DNA from: Haloarcula marismortui ATCC 43049 | GTDB lineage: Archaea > Halobacteriota > Halobacteria > Halobacteriales > Haloarculaceae | Assembly (NCBI RefSeq): GCF_000011085.1 | Contig: NC_006397.1 | Coordinates: 224,051 to 288,050, forward strand | Length of the DNA stretch: 64,000 nucleotides | Direction of reading: 5' to 3' | Translations under genes and position numbers: made by a program | In this document: in pieces, positions 1 through 9,168 of the stretch | Position numbering within the stretch: position 1 is the first letter of the stretch | Layout: every line of letters starts with the position of its first letter | Notes under the pieces: model-generated | What the model was told of the DNA's origin: nothing | Database searches by the model: none | Seen by the model: only the letters and a program-made list of their open reading frames with translations

Positions 1-663
1 TCGGGATCCACATATCTGCAGTACTCTCGACAGTGGGTTCTGCACCGATAACGACCGCGACTGGCATCGGTTCGCCCCGCGGCTCGTAGTCGTAGTAGTA
101 GCGGTTGGGAACCTGCTCACCGGCCAGTAACAGCAGACTGGCCTGGGAGCTGTCGTGGATCATCATTCGATGGCTCGACCAGGTCCCCCACTCTGTGTCG
201 GGGTCCGGTGCGACGATGGTGTGGTGGTTAGAATACCGCCCCCCGTCGCCCTCGTGGATATATGGCCACGGGAACGACAGGAGGTCGACCTCGGTTCCCG
301 TCCGCACTGTTTCCTTACAGGGGGCCCTGTGACTCGCAACGGTTCGAGGCGCTTTCGTCCTGTTGAGGCGGGCAATCACTCGGTCGTAGTACGTACAGCC
401 TGAAAGGCCACTTGGGAAGCCCAGCGCTTGAGCGAAGTGATCCCAGGGGCGTGTCTGAGGGCCGCGGTACGGGTCGCCAACCAGTTTCGACTCCGTTTCT
501 ATCCCTGCGATGGACTCGAACACCGGGACCGGTCCGTCACGGATGTTGGCAAGCATCGTCGCTGCACTTGCTTCGAGGTCCCACGACACCGGTTGGTCGA
601 AGGACCGAAGCCAGCCGGTCGTGTCGAGCAAATCGAGGTACTCGCGGAGCGAATTGACTGCCA
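1..663 (-). CDS. UbiD-family decarboxylase, partial (C-terminus beyond window)
   Basis: An open frame of 221 codons starts at the ATG at 663 and runs off the left edge, so only the N-terminal half of a family of usually 450-500 residues is present. The start resembles UbiD proteins, with a GPVPVFESIAG segment near residues 44-54. The FPWPYIHEGDGGRY block at 131-144, SHRMMIHD at 164-171 and PVAVVIGAEP at 201-210 match the prenylated-FMN binding region and the conserved first domain of UbiD. The family carries out reversible non-oxidative decarboxylation of aromatic or unsaturated acids with prFMN made by UbiX. The substrate cannot be read here. The start lies 4 bp after the stop of the upstream gene, so the two are probably cotranscribed. 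Confidence 0.85.
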
Positions 664-667
664 TCTG

Positions 668-1162
668 TCACTCCTGTTTTCCGAGCACGCGCCTGAGTGG
701 GTCGTCATCGGGTTCGCGGCGGACCTCCGCGTAGGCGTCCAGCAGGGCCGGTCGCTCTGTGGCGAGGTGGTCGAACGCGACCTCACGAAGCGCATCGGCC
801 GTTGATTCGTACTCGCCAGTCTCGACGAGATACTGCAAGAGTACCTTCAGATCGTCGGACCGGGTGTTGAGGATATTCGACGCCGTCTCCTGTTCGGCCG
901 CCAGATGGGCTACGAGCTCGTGATCGATACCGGTCGCATCGGTCTCATCGAGTAGTTCGACGTATCTGGTCTCGCTGACGCTCTCGTGTGGCCCGGCAAC
1001 GATTGTAAGCGGTTCCGGGTCAGTGAGTTCAGCAGGGTCCTTGGCAATCCGGACGCGTGCCTCGAAGATGCGTTTCGTCTGCGCGTCCGTGATCTGTAGT
1101 GTGGTTTCTGCCTGTGCTTCCTCAGGGAGATGGTCTGTTGACGTGATGTAGTGGCTCGACAT
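668..1162 (-). CDS. Small acidic hypothetical protein upstream of ubiD-like gene
   Basis: This gene encodes 164 residues that I do not recognise as a named family. It is soluble and acidic, with no signal peptide or membrane segment. The C-terminal third (about 110-164) is helical, with a run ADALREVAFDHLA followed by an arginine-rich tail ending PLRRVLGKQE. The stop is 4 bp from the start of the UbiD-type gene, so it is probably the first gene of that operon and may assist or regulate the decarboxylase. A TATA-like stretch (catatatg) lies about 55 bp upstream of the start on the minus strand. Confidence 0.7.
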   Translation of the reverse strand: MSSHYITSTDHLPEEAQAETTLQITDAQTKRIFEARVRIAKDPAELTDPEPLTIVAGPHESVSETRYVELLDETDATGIDHELVAHLAAEQETASNILNTRSDDLKVLLQYLVETGEYESTADALREVAFDHLATERPALLDAYAEVRREPDDDPLRRVLGKQE

Positions 1163-1336
1163 TACCTGCCCTCAGTTGGTTTGCTGATGTTCTTAGCAAC
1201 CTCTTGTTCCAATGGCATATATGTACCGTCGTCGCGTCACTATCGCATCGGTTCGTACGTCACCGTCACAATCTGACCGAAGTGGCAACGGTAGATTGTG
1301 ATCCCGGCATCTGTAGTTGGAGATGCTCCACACACC

Positions 1337-1384
1337 CACCCCACTGCTTCCGCTGTTAGCCACCCCACCGGTTCCGCTGTTAGA
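1337..1384. repeat. Two tandem 24-bp repeats, ORB-like
   Basis: Two adjacent 24-bp units at 1337-1360 and 1361-1384 differ at three or four positions; each holds CACCCCAC followed by TTCCGCTGTTAG. Read on the minus strand they give a GGAA core followed by a G-rich GTGGGGTG run, which recalls Orc1/Cdc6 origin recognition boxes of haloarchaea. This is resemblance only: no orc1/cdc6 gene is next to them. They sit in the 382-bp gap between the divergent genes at 1162 and 1545, where nothing else was recognised. Confidence 0.5.
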
Positions 1385-1544
1385 CAGAGAGCAGAACTAT
1401 ACTACCCACAGTGACGTAACTCTGGACGGGTACCAGCCTACTGAAAGCCAACGAATACAGGACTTACCCGATACCGATGGCGTGCTCTGACTTTCACTGG
1501 CGCTGGCCAGTACCGTGCCGACGTGTTTTATCGAACCGCGCTGT

Positions 1545-2303
1545 ATGATGCGTATGCGCGAACTCGTCTTCGCCCTTGACTACGAACCGGGCTGTAACAG
1601 GGTTGCAGACGCCCTCGCCGAGCATCCCGATGCCCGCGTCCGCTCGCTGTCGCTGCACGCCACTGCTGACCGTCTCTGGCGGGTTGACCACGCAACTGGA
1701 ACGCCAGCCGCACTCACCGCCATCGAGGACGCCTTCCTCACCAGCGACTACTACGCTGACTGTCTTGCCACCGAGGACTGCGGTGCCACACAGACCACTC
1801 GCGTCCTTGACCGAGCCGATGACATGCTCGTCCTCTACTCTGACTGGGAGCGCACCCCTGCCTGTGCCTCGGTTCCCCACATCGCTCAGGACCACCTGGG
1901 CGACGGGGTGCTGTTCGAGACGCGCCACGAGGGGCGTCACTACACGTGGCGACTCATTCACTCCGGCGACGGTGACGTGGCCGCGTTCTTCGACGAGCTC
2001 GCGGCGGCCGTCGGGGAACGTGCTCAGATGGAGATACTCCGTACTGCCGACACGACGGCGTCGATGCGAGAAGCCAACGGGACACAGAGCGCTCTATCGC
2101 CGGAACAAGAGGCCGCACTCCAGGCCGCCGTCGAGCACGGCTACTACGAGTCACCCCGGGAAGTCGACGGCGGCGAGTTAGCCGAGCACCTCGATGTCCC
2201 GCGGTCGACGCTCACCTACCGACTGCGTCGGGCCGAGGAACAGTTGGCAAAACAGTACGTCGCAGGCAGGCACCTGACCGAAGAGCCGCCGGTATCACGC
2301 TGA
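1545..2303 (+). CDS. Bat-type (HTH_10) transcriptional regulator, probably metal-responsive
   Basis: The protein has about 253 residues from the ATG at 1545; ATGs at 1548 and 1554 and a GTG at 1515 are alternatives. The opening MRELVFALDYEPG is typical of haloarchaeal regulators related to bacterioopsin activator. The C-terminal segment (about 186-236) contains a winged HTH with the LDVPRSTLTYRLRRAE recognition-helix pattern of the HTH_10 family. The N-terminal domain carries several cysteines (in EPGCN, DCLATEDCG and TPACASVP) that could bind a metal. The gene ends 59 bp before a Zn/Cd-type P-ATPase on the same strand, so I infer that it senses metal and controls that pump. The ligand is not known. 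Confidence 0.82.
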   Translation: MMRMRELVFALDYEPGCNRVADALAEHPDARVRSLSLHATADRLWRVDHATGTPAALTAIEDAFLTSDYYADCLATEDCGATQTTRVLDRADDMLVLYSDWERTPACASVPHIAQDHLGDGVLFETRHEGRHYTWRLIHSGDGDVAAFFDELAAAVGERAQMEILRTADTTASMREANGTQSALSPEQEAALQAAVEHGYYESPREVDGGELAEHLDVPRSTLTYRLRRAEEQLAKQYVAGRHLTEEPPVSR

Positions 2304-2311
2304 CGCTCGGT

Positions 2312-2325
2312 TTGGAATATTCCAA
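2312..2325. promoter_or_regulatory. 14-bp perfect palindrome upstream of the metal ATPase
   Basis: TTGGAATATTCCAA is a perfect inverted repeat located 37 bp before the ATPase start codon at 2363. It falls where an archaeal BRE/TATA region would be expected. It is a candidate operator for the upstream regulator or for a metalloregulator of another family. Confidence 0.45.
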
Positions 2326-2362
2326 TAAAGCCTTATCGAACTCACGCACCAATCATGAAGTA

Positions 2363-4783
2363 ATGACAGAGAATCCGGATGCGGCGGAGGGGGCGGGTGG
2401 CGACGGTCAGCGACAGGAGCGGACTGTCCGCCTCACAGTCCCCGAGATGGATTGTCCCTCCTGCGCCCAGAAGGTAGATAAGAGCCTCCAGCGCGTTGAC
2501 GGCGTTGTCGACGCTACCCTCCAACCGACTACTGGGACGGCCGCTGTCACGTACGACCCTGAGCGCACCAGCGGGACAGACGTGGTCAAGGCGATTGAGG
2601 CTGCTGGCTACGAGGTCAGCGGCGGCCCGGACTCCGACGCCGCTGAGCAAGCGGAGACGGGTGGCGGTGCCGATATCGCGCCGCCGTCGGAGGTCTGGAC
2701 GAGTCCCCGCGCGAAGAAGACGTGGCTCGGCGCAGCGCTGGTCACGTTCGGTCTCCTGTTCAAATTTCTCCTGACGGCACAGAACGTCGCGGTAGCAAGC
2801 GCTCTCGGGTATCCGTTGTCCGTTGCCGACGCCCTATTTCTGGGGGCCGTCGCCGTCAGCGGTGTCCCCGTCGTCCGCAGTGGCTACTACTCTGCGAAGA
2901 ATCTAAGTCTCGATATCGACCTGCTGATGGGCACGGCTATCATCGCCGCGACCGGCATCGGTTATTTCGTTGAGGCTGCGACGCTGGCCGTCCTGTTCAG
3001 CATTGCAGAACTGCTCGAAGACTACGCGATGGACAGGGCACGAGACTCTCTGCGTGAACTGATGGAACTGTCACCTGACGAGGCCACCGTTGTGCGCGAT
3101 GGCGAGGAAGTGACGGTGCCCGCCGACGAGGTAGAGGTGGGTGAGACTGTGGCCGTCCGCCCCGGTGACAAGATCCCGCTTGACGGCACGGTCGTCGATG
3201 GCGAGAGCGCGGTCGACCAGTCACCGATCACCGGCGAAAGTGTCCCCGTCGACAAGGTCGCCGGTGACGAGGTCTACGCCGGCGCAATCAACGAAGAGGG
3301 ATACCTCGAAGTGACGGTCACGTCGACGGCGGGCGACTCGACGCTCTCGCGCATTATCGAGATGGTGCAGGGCGCACAGGCGAAAAAGACCGACACTGAG
3401 CAGTTTGTCGACCGGTTCTCGGGCTACTACACGCCAGCCGTCGTTGTGCTGGCGATTCTGACCGCCGCCATCCCGCCACTGGTCATCGCCGACCCAGTGT
3501 CAGTGGCTGTAGCGGGGTATGGAGTCACGTTCGTCGGCGACTGGCAGACGTGGTTCATCCGTGGGCTCACGCTGCTGGTGATTGCCTGCCCCTGTGCGTT
3601 CGTTATTTCGACGCCCGTCTCGGTGGTCTCGGGCATCACCAGCGCCGCAAAGAACGGCGTTCTCATCAAAGGCGGCAACTATCTCGAGGCGATGGGCGAG
3701 GTCGACGCTGTCGCCGTCGACAAGACGGGGACGCTCACGAAAGGCGAACTCGCTGTCACCGATGTTGTCCCTGCCGGCGACACCGACGCGGCGACGCTCC
3801 TCAGTCACGCCGCCGGACTGGAACGTCGCAGCGAGCATCCGATCGCCACGGCGATTCTCACCCGTGCCACCGAGGACGGTGTAGAGGACCTGCCTGCAGT
3901 GACTGGCTTCGAGACTCTCACCGGAAAGGGTATCCGCGGAGAGATTGACGGCGAGATATATTACGCGGGCAAGCCTGCGCTCTTCGAGGAGGTGGGCTTC
4001 GACCTCTCACGTACTCGCCGCGAGGCAGACGGTGTCCTCAGGAGCGGAGCGACCGGGGACTCCTCAGATCATCGGTCTGACGGTGGCGTCGTGTCGGAAG
4101 AGACACCTGCGTCCGGTGGCGGGGCATTCGCCGGGAATACACTCGCCGCACTGGAGCGGGAGGGCAAGACAGTCATTATCGTCGGAACGGACTCGGAACT
4201 GCTGGGTGCCATCGCTATCGCCGACGAGGTACGCCCCGCCTCAAAACAGGCTGTCGAGCGATTACAGGCGCTCGGTATCGAGCGTGTCGTGATGCTGACT
4301 GGCGACAACGAAGGCACCGCCCGCGCCATCGCCGACACGGTCGGTGTCGACGAGTATCGCGCCGAACTCCTGCCAGATGAGAAGGTCGATGCGGTCGAGG
4401 AGTTGCAGGCGGAGTACGGTACGGTGGCGATGGTCGGCGACGGGATCAACGACGCACCAGCACTCGCCACCGCAGAGGTCGGCATTGCGATGGGTGCTGC
4501 CGGCACCGACACAGCGCTGGAAACTGCGGATATCGCACTGATGGGCGATGACATCGGGAAGCTCCCTTACCTGTACGAGCTGTCACACACCGCCACCGAC
4601 GTGATCCGACAGAATATCTGGGTGAGCCTCGGCGTGAAGCTCCTGCTCGCACTGGGCGTCCCACTGGGACTGGTAAGCGTAGCGCTCGCGGTCGTGGTCG
4701 GCGACATGGGGATGAGCCTCGGCGTCACCGGAAACGCGATGCGGCTATCGCGAATCAAGCCTGACCGGTTTTTCGACGCCTGA
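2363..4783 (+). CDS. zntA: Heavy-metal P1B-type ATPase (Zn/Cd/Pb exporter class)
   Basis: From the ATG at 2363 this is an 806-residue ATP-driven metal exporter of the cytoplasmic membrane. An N-terminal HMA domain carries MDCPSC with cysteines at about 31 and 34. The CPC transport motif is at 409-411, the phosphorylated DKTGT at 453-457, SEHPIA follows, and the GDGINDAP hinge is at about 692. The last two membrane helices contain a lysine (GVKLLLALG) and DMG (VVGDMGMSLG), the pairing known for Zn/Cd/Pb ATPases, whereas copper pumps carry other residues there. A linker rich in Ser and Gly near 555-590 enlarges the nucleotide-binding domain. An in-frame TTG at 2312 is rejected because it lies in the palindrome and would add a non-conserved leader. 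Confidence 0.93.
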   Translation: MTENPDAAEGAGGDGQRQERTVRLTVPEMDCPSCAQKVDKSLQRVDGVVDATLQPTTGTAAVTYDPERTSGTDVVKAIEAAGYEVSGGPDSDAAEQAETGGGADIAPPSEVWTSPRAKKTWLGAALVTFGLLFKFLLTAQNVAVASALGYPLSVADALFLGAVAVSGVPVVRSGYYSAKNLSLDIDLLMGTAIIAATGIGYFVEAATLAVLFSIAELLEDYAMDRARDSLRELMELSPDEATVVRDGEEVTVPADEVEVGETVAVRPGDKIPLDGTVVDGESAVDQSPITGESVPVDKVAGDEVYAGAINEEGYLEVTVTSTAGDSTLSRIIEMVQGAQAKKTDTEQFVDRFSGYYTPAVVVLAILTAAIPPLVIADPVSVAVAGYGVTFVGDWQTWFIRGLTLLVIACPCAFVISTPVSVVSGITSAAKNGVLIKGGNYLEAMGEVDAVAVDKTGTLTKGELAVTDVVPAGDTDAATLLSHAAGLERRSEHPIATAILTRATEDGVEDLPAVTGFETLTGKGIRGEIDGEIYYAGKPALFEEVGFDLSRTRREADGVLRSGATGDSSDHRSDGGVVSEETPASGGGAFAGNTLAALEREGKTVIIVGTDSELLGAIAIADEVRPASKQAVERLQALGIERVVMLTGDNEGTARAIADTVGVDEYRAELLPDEKVDAVEELQAEYGTVAMVGDGINDAPALATAEVGIAMGAAGTDTALETADIALMGDDIGKLPYLYELSHTATDVIRQNIWVSLGVKLLLALGVPLGLVSVALAVVVGDMGMSLGVTGNAMRLSRIKPDRFFDA

Positions 4784-4916
4784 CGTTTCGCCACCTCACC
4801 ACTCACGTCCATAGCTATTCTGAGACCGTCGCGACACCAGAGTTGTGTGACCGCAGTCGGTACAGGCTTTTAGACGCGCTCTCTTGAGAGCGACGTAGCT
4901 CCGCTAGCGTAGCGAA

Positions 4917-6155
4917 TCACAGGACGACGACAACGATGCCAGCGGCGGCGACGGCCCCAAGAGCGACCGTCACCCGCCGGCCCAGTTCGACCGTCCCCAG
5001 TAGCCACGCGAGGCCGGCCTTTGTGAGCGTATTCGCAATAGCACCGATGACGATACCGGTAGTTGCGACTCTGGCAGAGATCTCACCGTCCGCTTCGAGT
5101 GCGCTCAGCGTAAGCGTGATCGCATCGACGTCAGCAAGCCCCGAAAGAAACGCAGTCACGTAGATACCCGAATCGCCGAACCAGGTATTTGCGGACTGGG
5201 ACACCAGGAGCACGATTGCGAAGACAGCGCCGAAAAACAGTGCCGGTCGGAGACGAAACGGGTTCGTGAGATCGGTCTCGACCGCCGACTCTGTGGTCGA
5301 TTGCCAGTAGACGATGCCGGCGATACACACGCCAACACCAGTCATCACTCCGAGCGGCACAGCGACTTGAGGGAGGAGTGCCCGGTTCACGACAGCGACC
5401 TCGAGGAGTGCGCGCGGAAACATGACAATCGATGCGACAACAACCGAAAACGAGCCGATCCTGTAGAGGTCGGGAGTTTCACTGATTCGCTCGGCCACCG
5501 AGACCGTCGTCGCGGTTGAAGAGACGAATCCGCCAAAGATTCCCGTGAGGGCAATTCCTCGCTTGGCTCCGACAGCCCGACTCAGGATGTAGGCAACGAA
5601 GCTCAGCCCGGTGACAAAGCCGACCATCACCCAGATAAACCGTGGATTGAGACCATACAGCACATCGAGTTCACGATCAGGCAGAATTGGCAGCACGACC
5701 ACCACGACGAGGATGAATTTGAGGGAGGCACGGCGTTCACGTTCGTCAATTTTGTCGACGAACCTGTGGATCGTCGGCTTCGCAGACAGGAGGATAGTGA
5801 CAAGCCCGCCGAGAATGATCGCGAAGACCGTCCCGCGTTCGGAGGACACTGCTAACGCGCCCAGAAGGACAGTGAGCAATGCAGCAGTCACCGTCGTGAG
5901 TCCGATATCTCCTTCGGTCAGAACTTTCCCGGCATACGCGACGGTCAGGAGGATTGCAATAGCGAGGACTGTGACAGGGAAGAGGGCAGGAAAGAACGCC
6001 TGAACGGTTGCGCCGGCGAGGGCAAACAGCGGAAACGTCCGGCTGCCGGCGAACATTCCCCCAGATTCCGCCTGTTCCCGTTCCAGTCCGATGAGAGCGC
6101 CAATACCGAATGCAACGAGGAGACGAAGGAGAAGCGAGTCGATGATCTCGACCAT
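4917..6155 (-). CDS. MgtC/SapB and DUF4010 family membrane protein
   Basis: This is a 412-residue polytopic membrane protein. The N-terminal part (residues 1-140) has the MgtC-like signature FGIGALIGLEREQ followed by SRTFPLFALAG. The C-terminal half is the DUF4010 type, with the FGGFVSSTATTVSVAER motif near 215-231 and SGLADVDAIT further on. About eleven hydrophobic segments are apparent. MgtC proteins are linked to magnesium and phosphate homeostasis, but the role of this fused type is not established. A paralogue with the same architecture lies at 47.5-48.8 kb. The gene is convergent with the metal ATPase. Confidence 0.85.
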   Translation of the reverse strand: MVEIIDSLLLRLLVAFGIGALIGLEREQAESGGMFAGSRTFPLFALAGATVQAFFPALFPVTVLAIAILLTVAYAGKVLTEGDIGLTTVTAALLTVLLGALAVSSERGTVFAIILGGLVTILLSAKPTIHRFVDKIDERERRASLKFILVVVVVLPILPDRELDVLYGLNPRFIWVMVGFVTGLSFVAYILSRAVGAKRGIALTGIFGGFVSSTATTVSVAERISETPDLYRIGSFSVVVASIVMFPRALLEVAVVNRALLPQVAVPLGVMTGVGVCIAGIVYWQSTTESAVETDLTNPFRLRPALFFGAVFAIVLLVSQSANTWFGDSGIYVTAFLSGLADVDAITLTLSALEADGEISARVATTGIVIGAIANTLTKAGLAWLLGTVELGRRVTVALGAVAAAGIVVVVL

Positions 6156-6374
6156 TCTCTAGAGTTCAGTCCTCCAAGTTGTCAAACTTCGGGTGTGAGG
6201 CCCGGAATCAATTGTCTACTGTGGGTGCTATGGGGCCATGCTCGGTTCGAGTTATTTGGAGAGCAGCAAACTGGACGAGCCATTTCAGATGACCGTCTCC
6301 CCGTGCTGTCACTCTCTGTCCTGTTCCTTGAGCGAATTGCCGTCTGTTCTTCTGGGACCCGGTGAATCTGAAAA

Positions 6375-7940
6375 TTATGACCCGATGTCGACAAGATAGA
6401 ACAGCAGAAAGCCGGCTGCGGCGGCACCCACGGGGATTTCGTACGGGCGCTCGTGGAACGTCAGAATTGCTGCGGCCACGATGAGCGCGCCGGCGACCAC
6501 CGCGTAGCCGAGCTTCTGTGCACCCGTTCCGCGTCCCTCAACCGGGTCTGTACGGACGACCAGTTCGCCCCGCTCAAGCCGGGACAACGTTCTATCGACC
6601 CGAGAGGGGACCCGTGCCAGTGCAGGAAGCGACCGGCGAATATCTGCCCGCGTTTCCTCGATGAGTGCATTGAGTTCGTTCTCGATGAGCCCCTGTTCGA
6701 CGAGGAATGAGCGCACAGCGGCGAGAAAGTCAAACTCCGGATCGAGCTGCCGACAGACACCCTCACCGACGGTCCCGACCCGGATGAGTAACATTACGTC
6801 CGGCGGAATCCGGAACGGGAACGCACGGAGATTTGTCGTCAATTCCGTAATTATCATCCGCCAAGTGATTTCCGAGCGGCCTTCGAGGTTCTCGATGACG
6901 AGCGCAAGCACCCGGCCGACCTCAGCACGGTTGACGTGTGGCTCAAGGACATCGAGCGCGACAAGCACATCTACCAGATCATCCACGTCACGACGGACGA
7001 GTGCCCGATAGAGCGCGACAATGTCCTCCTGAACCGTGGGTGGAAGGCGTTCGTTCATGCCGAAATCGAAGAGCAACAGACGGCCGTCGTCTGTGACGGC
7101 GAGGTTACCCGGATGGGGATCAGCGTGGAACACGCCGTCGACGAGTCCCATCTCCAGATACACATTGATGATCCGTGTCGCCATCTCGTGTGGCGTCATA
7201 TCGATACCGTCGAAGGCGTTGCCGTCAGTTACTTTCTGCCCGGTCAGATACTCCATCGCTAGCACTCGTTCCGAGCACAGGTCTTCATAGACGGCAGGGA
7301 TCACGACTCGCTCATCGCCGTGGAAATTCTCCCTGATGTCAGCCATGACCGTCGCTTCGCGGTCGAAGTCCAGTTCGTCCAGAATTATGTCCTCAAAATC
7401 GTCAGCCGCATTTTCGATCGAATACTGCTGGCGCTCGGTAGCGAAGGGGCGAATCAACGGAACCAGTCCCCGGACGACCCGAAGGTCACGCGTAATCATG
7501 GGCTTCAGTTCAGGACGTCGCACCTTCAGTGCGATTCGCTCACCTCGGTAGGTCGCCGTATAGACGTACGCGAGCGACCCGCCGGCGACCGGTTCGAGTG
7601 TCGACTGATCGAGTTCGTCGCCAAGCTCTTGTGCAATGACGTGCTTTGGATCTCCCCCCGCGCCCTCGGGGACCTCGTCTTGGAGGGTTCCGAATACGTC
7701 GGCATAGACCGGCGGGACGATATCGGGGCGTGTCGAGAGTACCTGCCCGACTTTGATGAACGCTGGTCCGAGTTCGAGCATCGTATCCCGGATCTGCTCG
7801 GCTCGCTGTCGATGGGCCTCGTCCGGGACCTGCCTTCGTGAGCCAAACAGGATGAACCGCCGTCGATCGCGGAGAAATGCCAGCGCGAATGGGAAAAACC
7901 GGACGAGAACGACCAAGTACCGGCGAAACAACCCGCTCAT
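6375..7940 (-). CDS. ABC1/AarF/UbiB-family atypical protein kinase
   Basis: The 521-residue protein has the ABC1 hallmarks: the KxGQ segment FIKVGQVLSTRPDIVP (about 60-75), an alanine/glycine-rich nucleotide loop in VAGGSLAYVY, FHADPHPGNL as catalytic loop and LLLFDFGM as metal-binding motif. Two hydrophobic segments at the C-terminus (about 478-520) anchor it to the membrane. Family members support quinone or isoprenoid lipid metabolism through ATPase activity. No quinone gene is adjacent, apart from the UbiD-type gene 6 kb away. It appears monocistronic. The start at 7940 keeps a short basic N-terminus typical of the family. Confidence 0.9.
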   Translation of the reverse strand: MSGLFRRYLVVLVRFFPFALAFLRDRRRFILFGSRRQVPDEAHRQRAEQIRDTMLELGPAFIKVGQVLSTRPDIVPPVYADVFGTLQDEVPEGAGGDPKHVIAQELGDELDQSTLEPVAGGSLAYVYTATYRGERIALKVRRPELKPMITRDLRVVRGLVPLIRPFATERQQYSIENAADDFEDIILDELDFDREATVMADIRENFHGDERVVIPAVYEDLCSERVLAMEYLTGQKVTDGNAFDGIDMTPHEMATRIINVYLEMGLVDGVFHADPHPGNLAVTDDGRLLLFDFGMNERLPPTVQEDIVALYRALVRRDVDDLVDVLVALDVLEPHVNRAEVGRVLALVIENLEGRSEITWRMIITELTTNLRAFPFRIPPDVMLLIRVGTVGEGVCRQLDPEFDFLAAVRSFLVEQGLIENELNALIEETRADIRRSLPALARVPSRVDRTLSRLERGELVVRTDPVEGRGTGAQKLGYAVVAGALIVAAAILTFHERPYEIPVGAAAAGFLLFYLVDIGS

Positions 7941-8120
7941 TCTATCGGAGTGAATAGCGGTCGAGGAGCGTCAATTGACAGTACATACATTGGTTTCGAT
8001 CAAGTGGCATATATAAATGGATGAAAACTGGATCCCCTCGGATATCTAGTCTCTTAGGATTGCAGGCACTGTCTAGTTGGGCGAGTTTGAGAAACGAGGA
8101 GGTCGTAGCGAGAAGTGTCC

Positions 8121-8692
8121 ATGCAACTCGCAGACCTCCTCAGAGAAACGTTAGATGAGGACAACCAAGACGTTTGGGAGAATGAGCGCACGCCGACACC
8201 CGTCCGGCGGTTTGGGGTGCGTCTCCATACTGCGGTGAACTCGAATCGACCGTTGATGCGTTCTCACTCGCCGACGACATCGACCTCGTCGCGACGGAAC
8301 TCCCATTCCGCGTCGACCGCCTCGATTCGCCGGACTATCGAACATGGATCGCCGTCGATGGATTCACCGATGGGACTCCGCTCGCCGATATCGACGGTGA
8401 GTTTGCCGGGTATATCGCGGCCGAAATCGACGAAGCGCCGCGTGTCTTTGACCGCCCCGACCGACTGTTCATCTGTGACATCTACGTTGACGAACCGTAT
8501 CGTGGAACGGGATTGGCAGAGGACCTGTTTGACCGTCTCAGACACTGGGCACACGACGCCGGGTGTGAAGAGTTCAGTCTCGATCCGCATGTCGACAACG
8601 ACCGATCCAACGCCTTCTACGAGAAGCTCGGGTTCGAACAGACGAAGTGTCATATGGTAGCCAGCGCAGAAGCCCGGATGAACCACGAGTAG
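8121..8692 (+). pseudogene. GNAT N-acetyltransferase, frameshifted
   Basis: The first 20-odd codons from the ATG at 8121 (MQLADLLRETLDEDNQDVWE) continue in another frame as a convincing GNAT domain. That frame has DRLFICDIYVDEPYRGTGLAE as the acetyl-CoA loop and NAFYEKLGFEQTKCHM at the C-terminus, ending at the TAG at 8690-8692. The total length is not a multiple of three, and one missing base between about 8184 and 8225 would restore one reading frame. In the GNAT frame a TGA lies at about 8183 and no good start codon follows before the conserved part. It is either a recent pseudogene or a sequencing error. The substrate is unknown. Confidence 0.65.
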
Positions 8693-8724
8693 TGGCAGTA
8701 CGTCGGACACAAGCGCACAGCGAA

Positions 8725-9006
8725 CTACCTGATCCAGCGGTCGGGGACGGACTCGAAGGTGACCTCCCCGACCGGTTCCATCGACACTGAGTAAGAACTG
8801 CTCGCGGTCGCCGCGTCCTCGGCCGTAGTCCCCTGCTCATCGGTGAGTGTCGCCGTGTCCTCGTTCTCTGCTGGCGTGTCTCCAGTCGCGGACGCCGCCT
8901 CTTCGGTCCCGGACTGGCAACCAGCTACCCCCAGCGTCCCAACAGTACCGACGCTCGTTCGCAGGATGCGACGCCTCGTCACTGATGTCGCCTCGCTGTC
9001 ATCCAT
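8725..9006 (-). pseudogene. Truncated iron-type ABC substrate-binding lipoprotein
   Basis: The 93 codons start at the ATG at 9006. The protein begins with a Tat-type signal (RRRILRTSVG), a lipobox ending GVAGC, and an acidic Thr/Ser linker. It then shows YSVSMEPVGEVTFESVPDRW, which is the start of a FecB/FepB-like binding domain, and stops two residues later. The neighbouring full-length gene has a nearly parallel segment followed by about 300 more residues, so here the ligand-binding domain is deleted. The deletion joint lies close to the broken GNAT gene. Its operator at 9012-9027 is intact. A secreted 90-residue peptide could still be made. Confidence 0.7.
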
Positions 9007-9011
9007 AAAAT

Positions 9012-9027
9012 TTTAGGCTGGCCTAAA
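9012..9027. promoter_or_regulatory. DtxR/IdeR-like iron operator (left)
   Basis: TTTAGGC-TG-GCCTAAA has two 7-bp arms as an inverted repeat. It matches the TTAGGC/GCCTAA half-sites known for DtxR-family iron repressors. It lies 5 bp upstream of the truncated lipoprotein gene, which is read leftward. Confidence 0.75.
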
Positions 9028-9147
9028 TACAATAAGCATTGTGCTTCGGGCACGTCGGAGTCACGGCAACCGGCGGAGAATGCTGTGATTCTGCACAGCA
9101 GCGCAGACTAATTTCAGCCAGAGATACATTCCAATAGGCCTTTATGT

Positions 9148-9165
9148 TTTTAGGCTAGCCTAAAA
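9148..9165. promoter_or_regulatory. DtxR/IdeR-like iron operator (right), perfect 18-bp palindrome
   Basis: TTTTAGGCTAGCCTAAAA is a perfect palindrome ending 3 bp before the GTG start of the full-length binding protein. A repressor bound here would cover the transcript start of a leaderless mRNA, which suggests iron-dependent repression by a SirR/Idr-like DtxR-family protein. The regulator gene is not in the window. Confidence 0.8.
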
Positions 9166-9168
9166 TCT

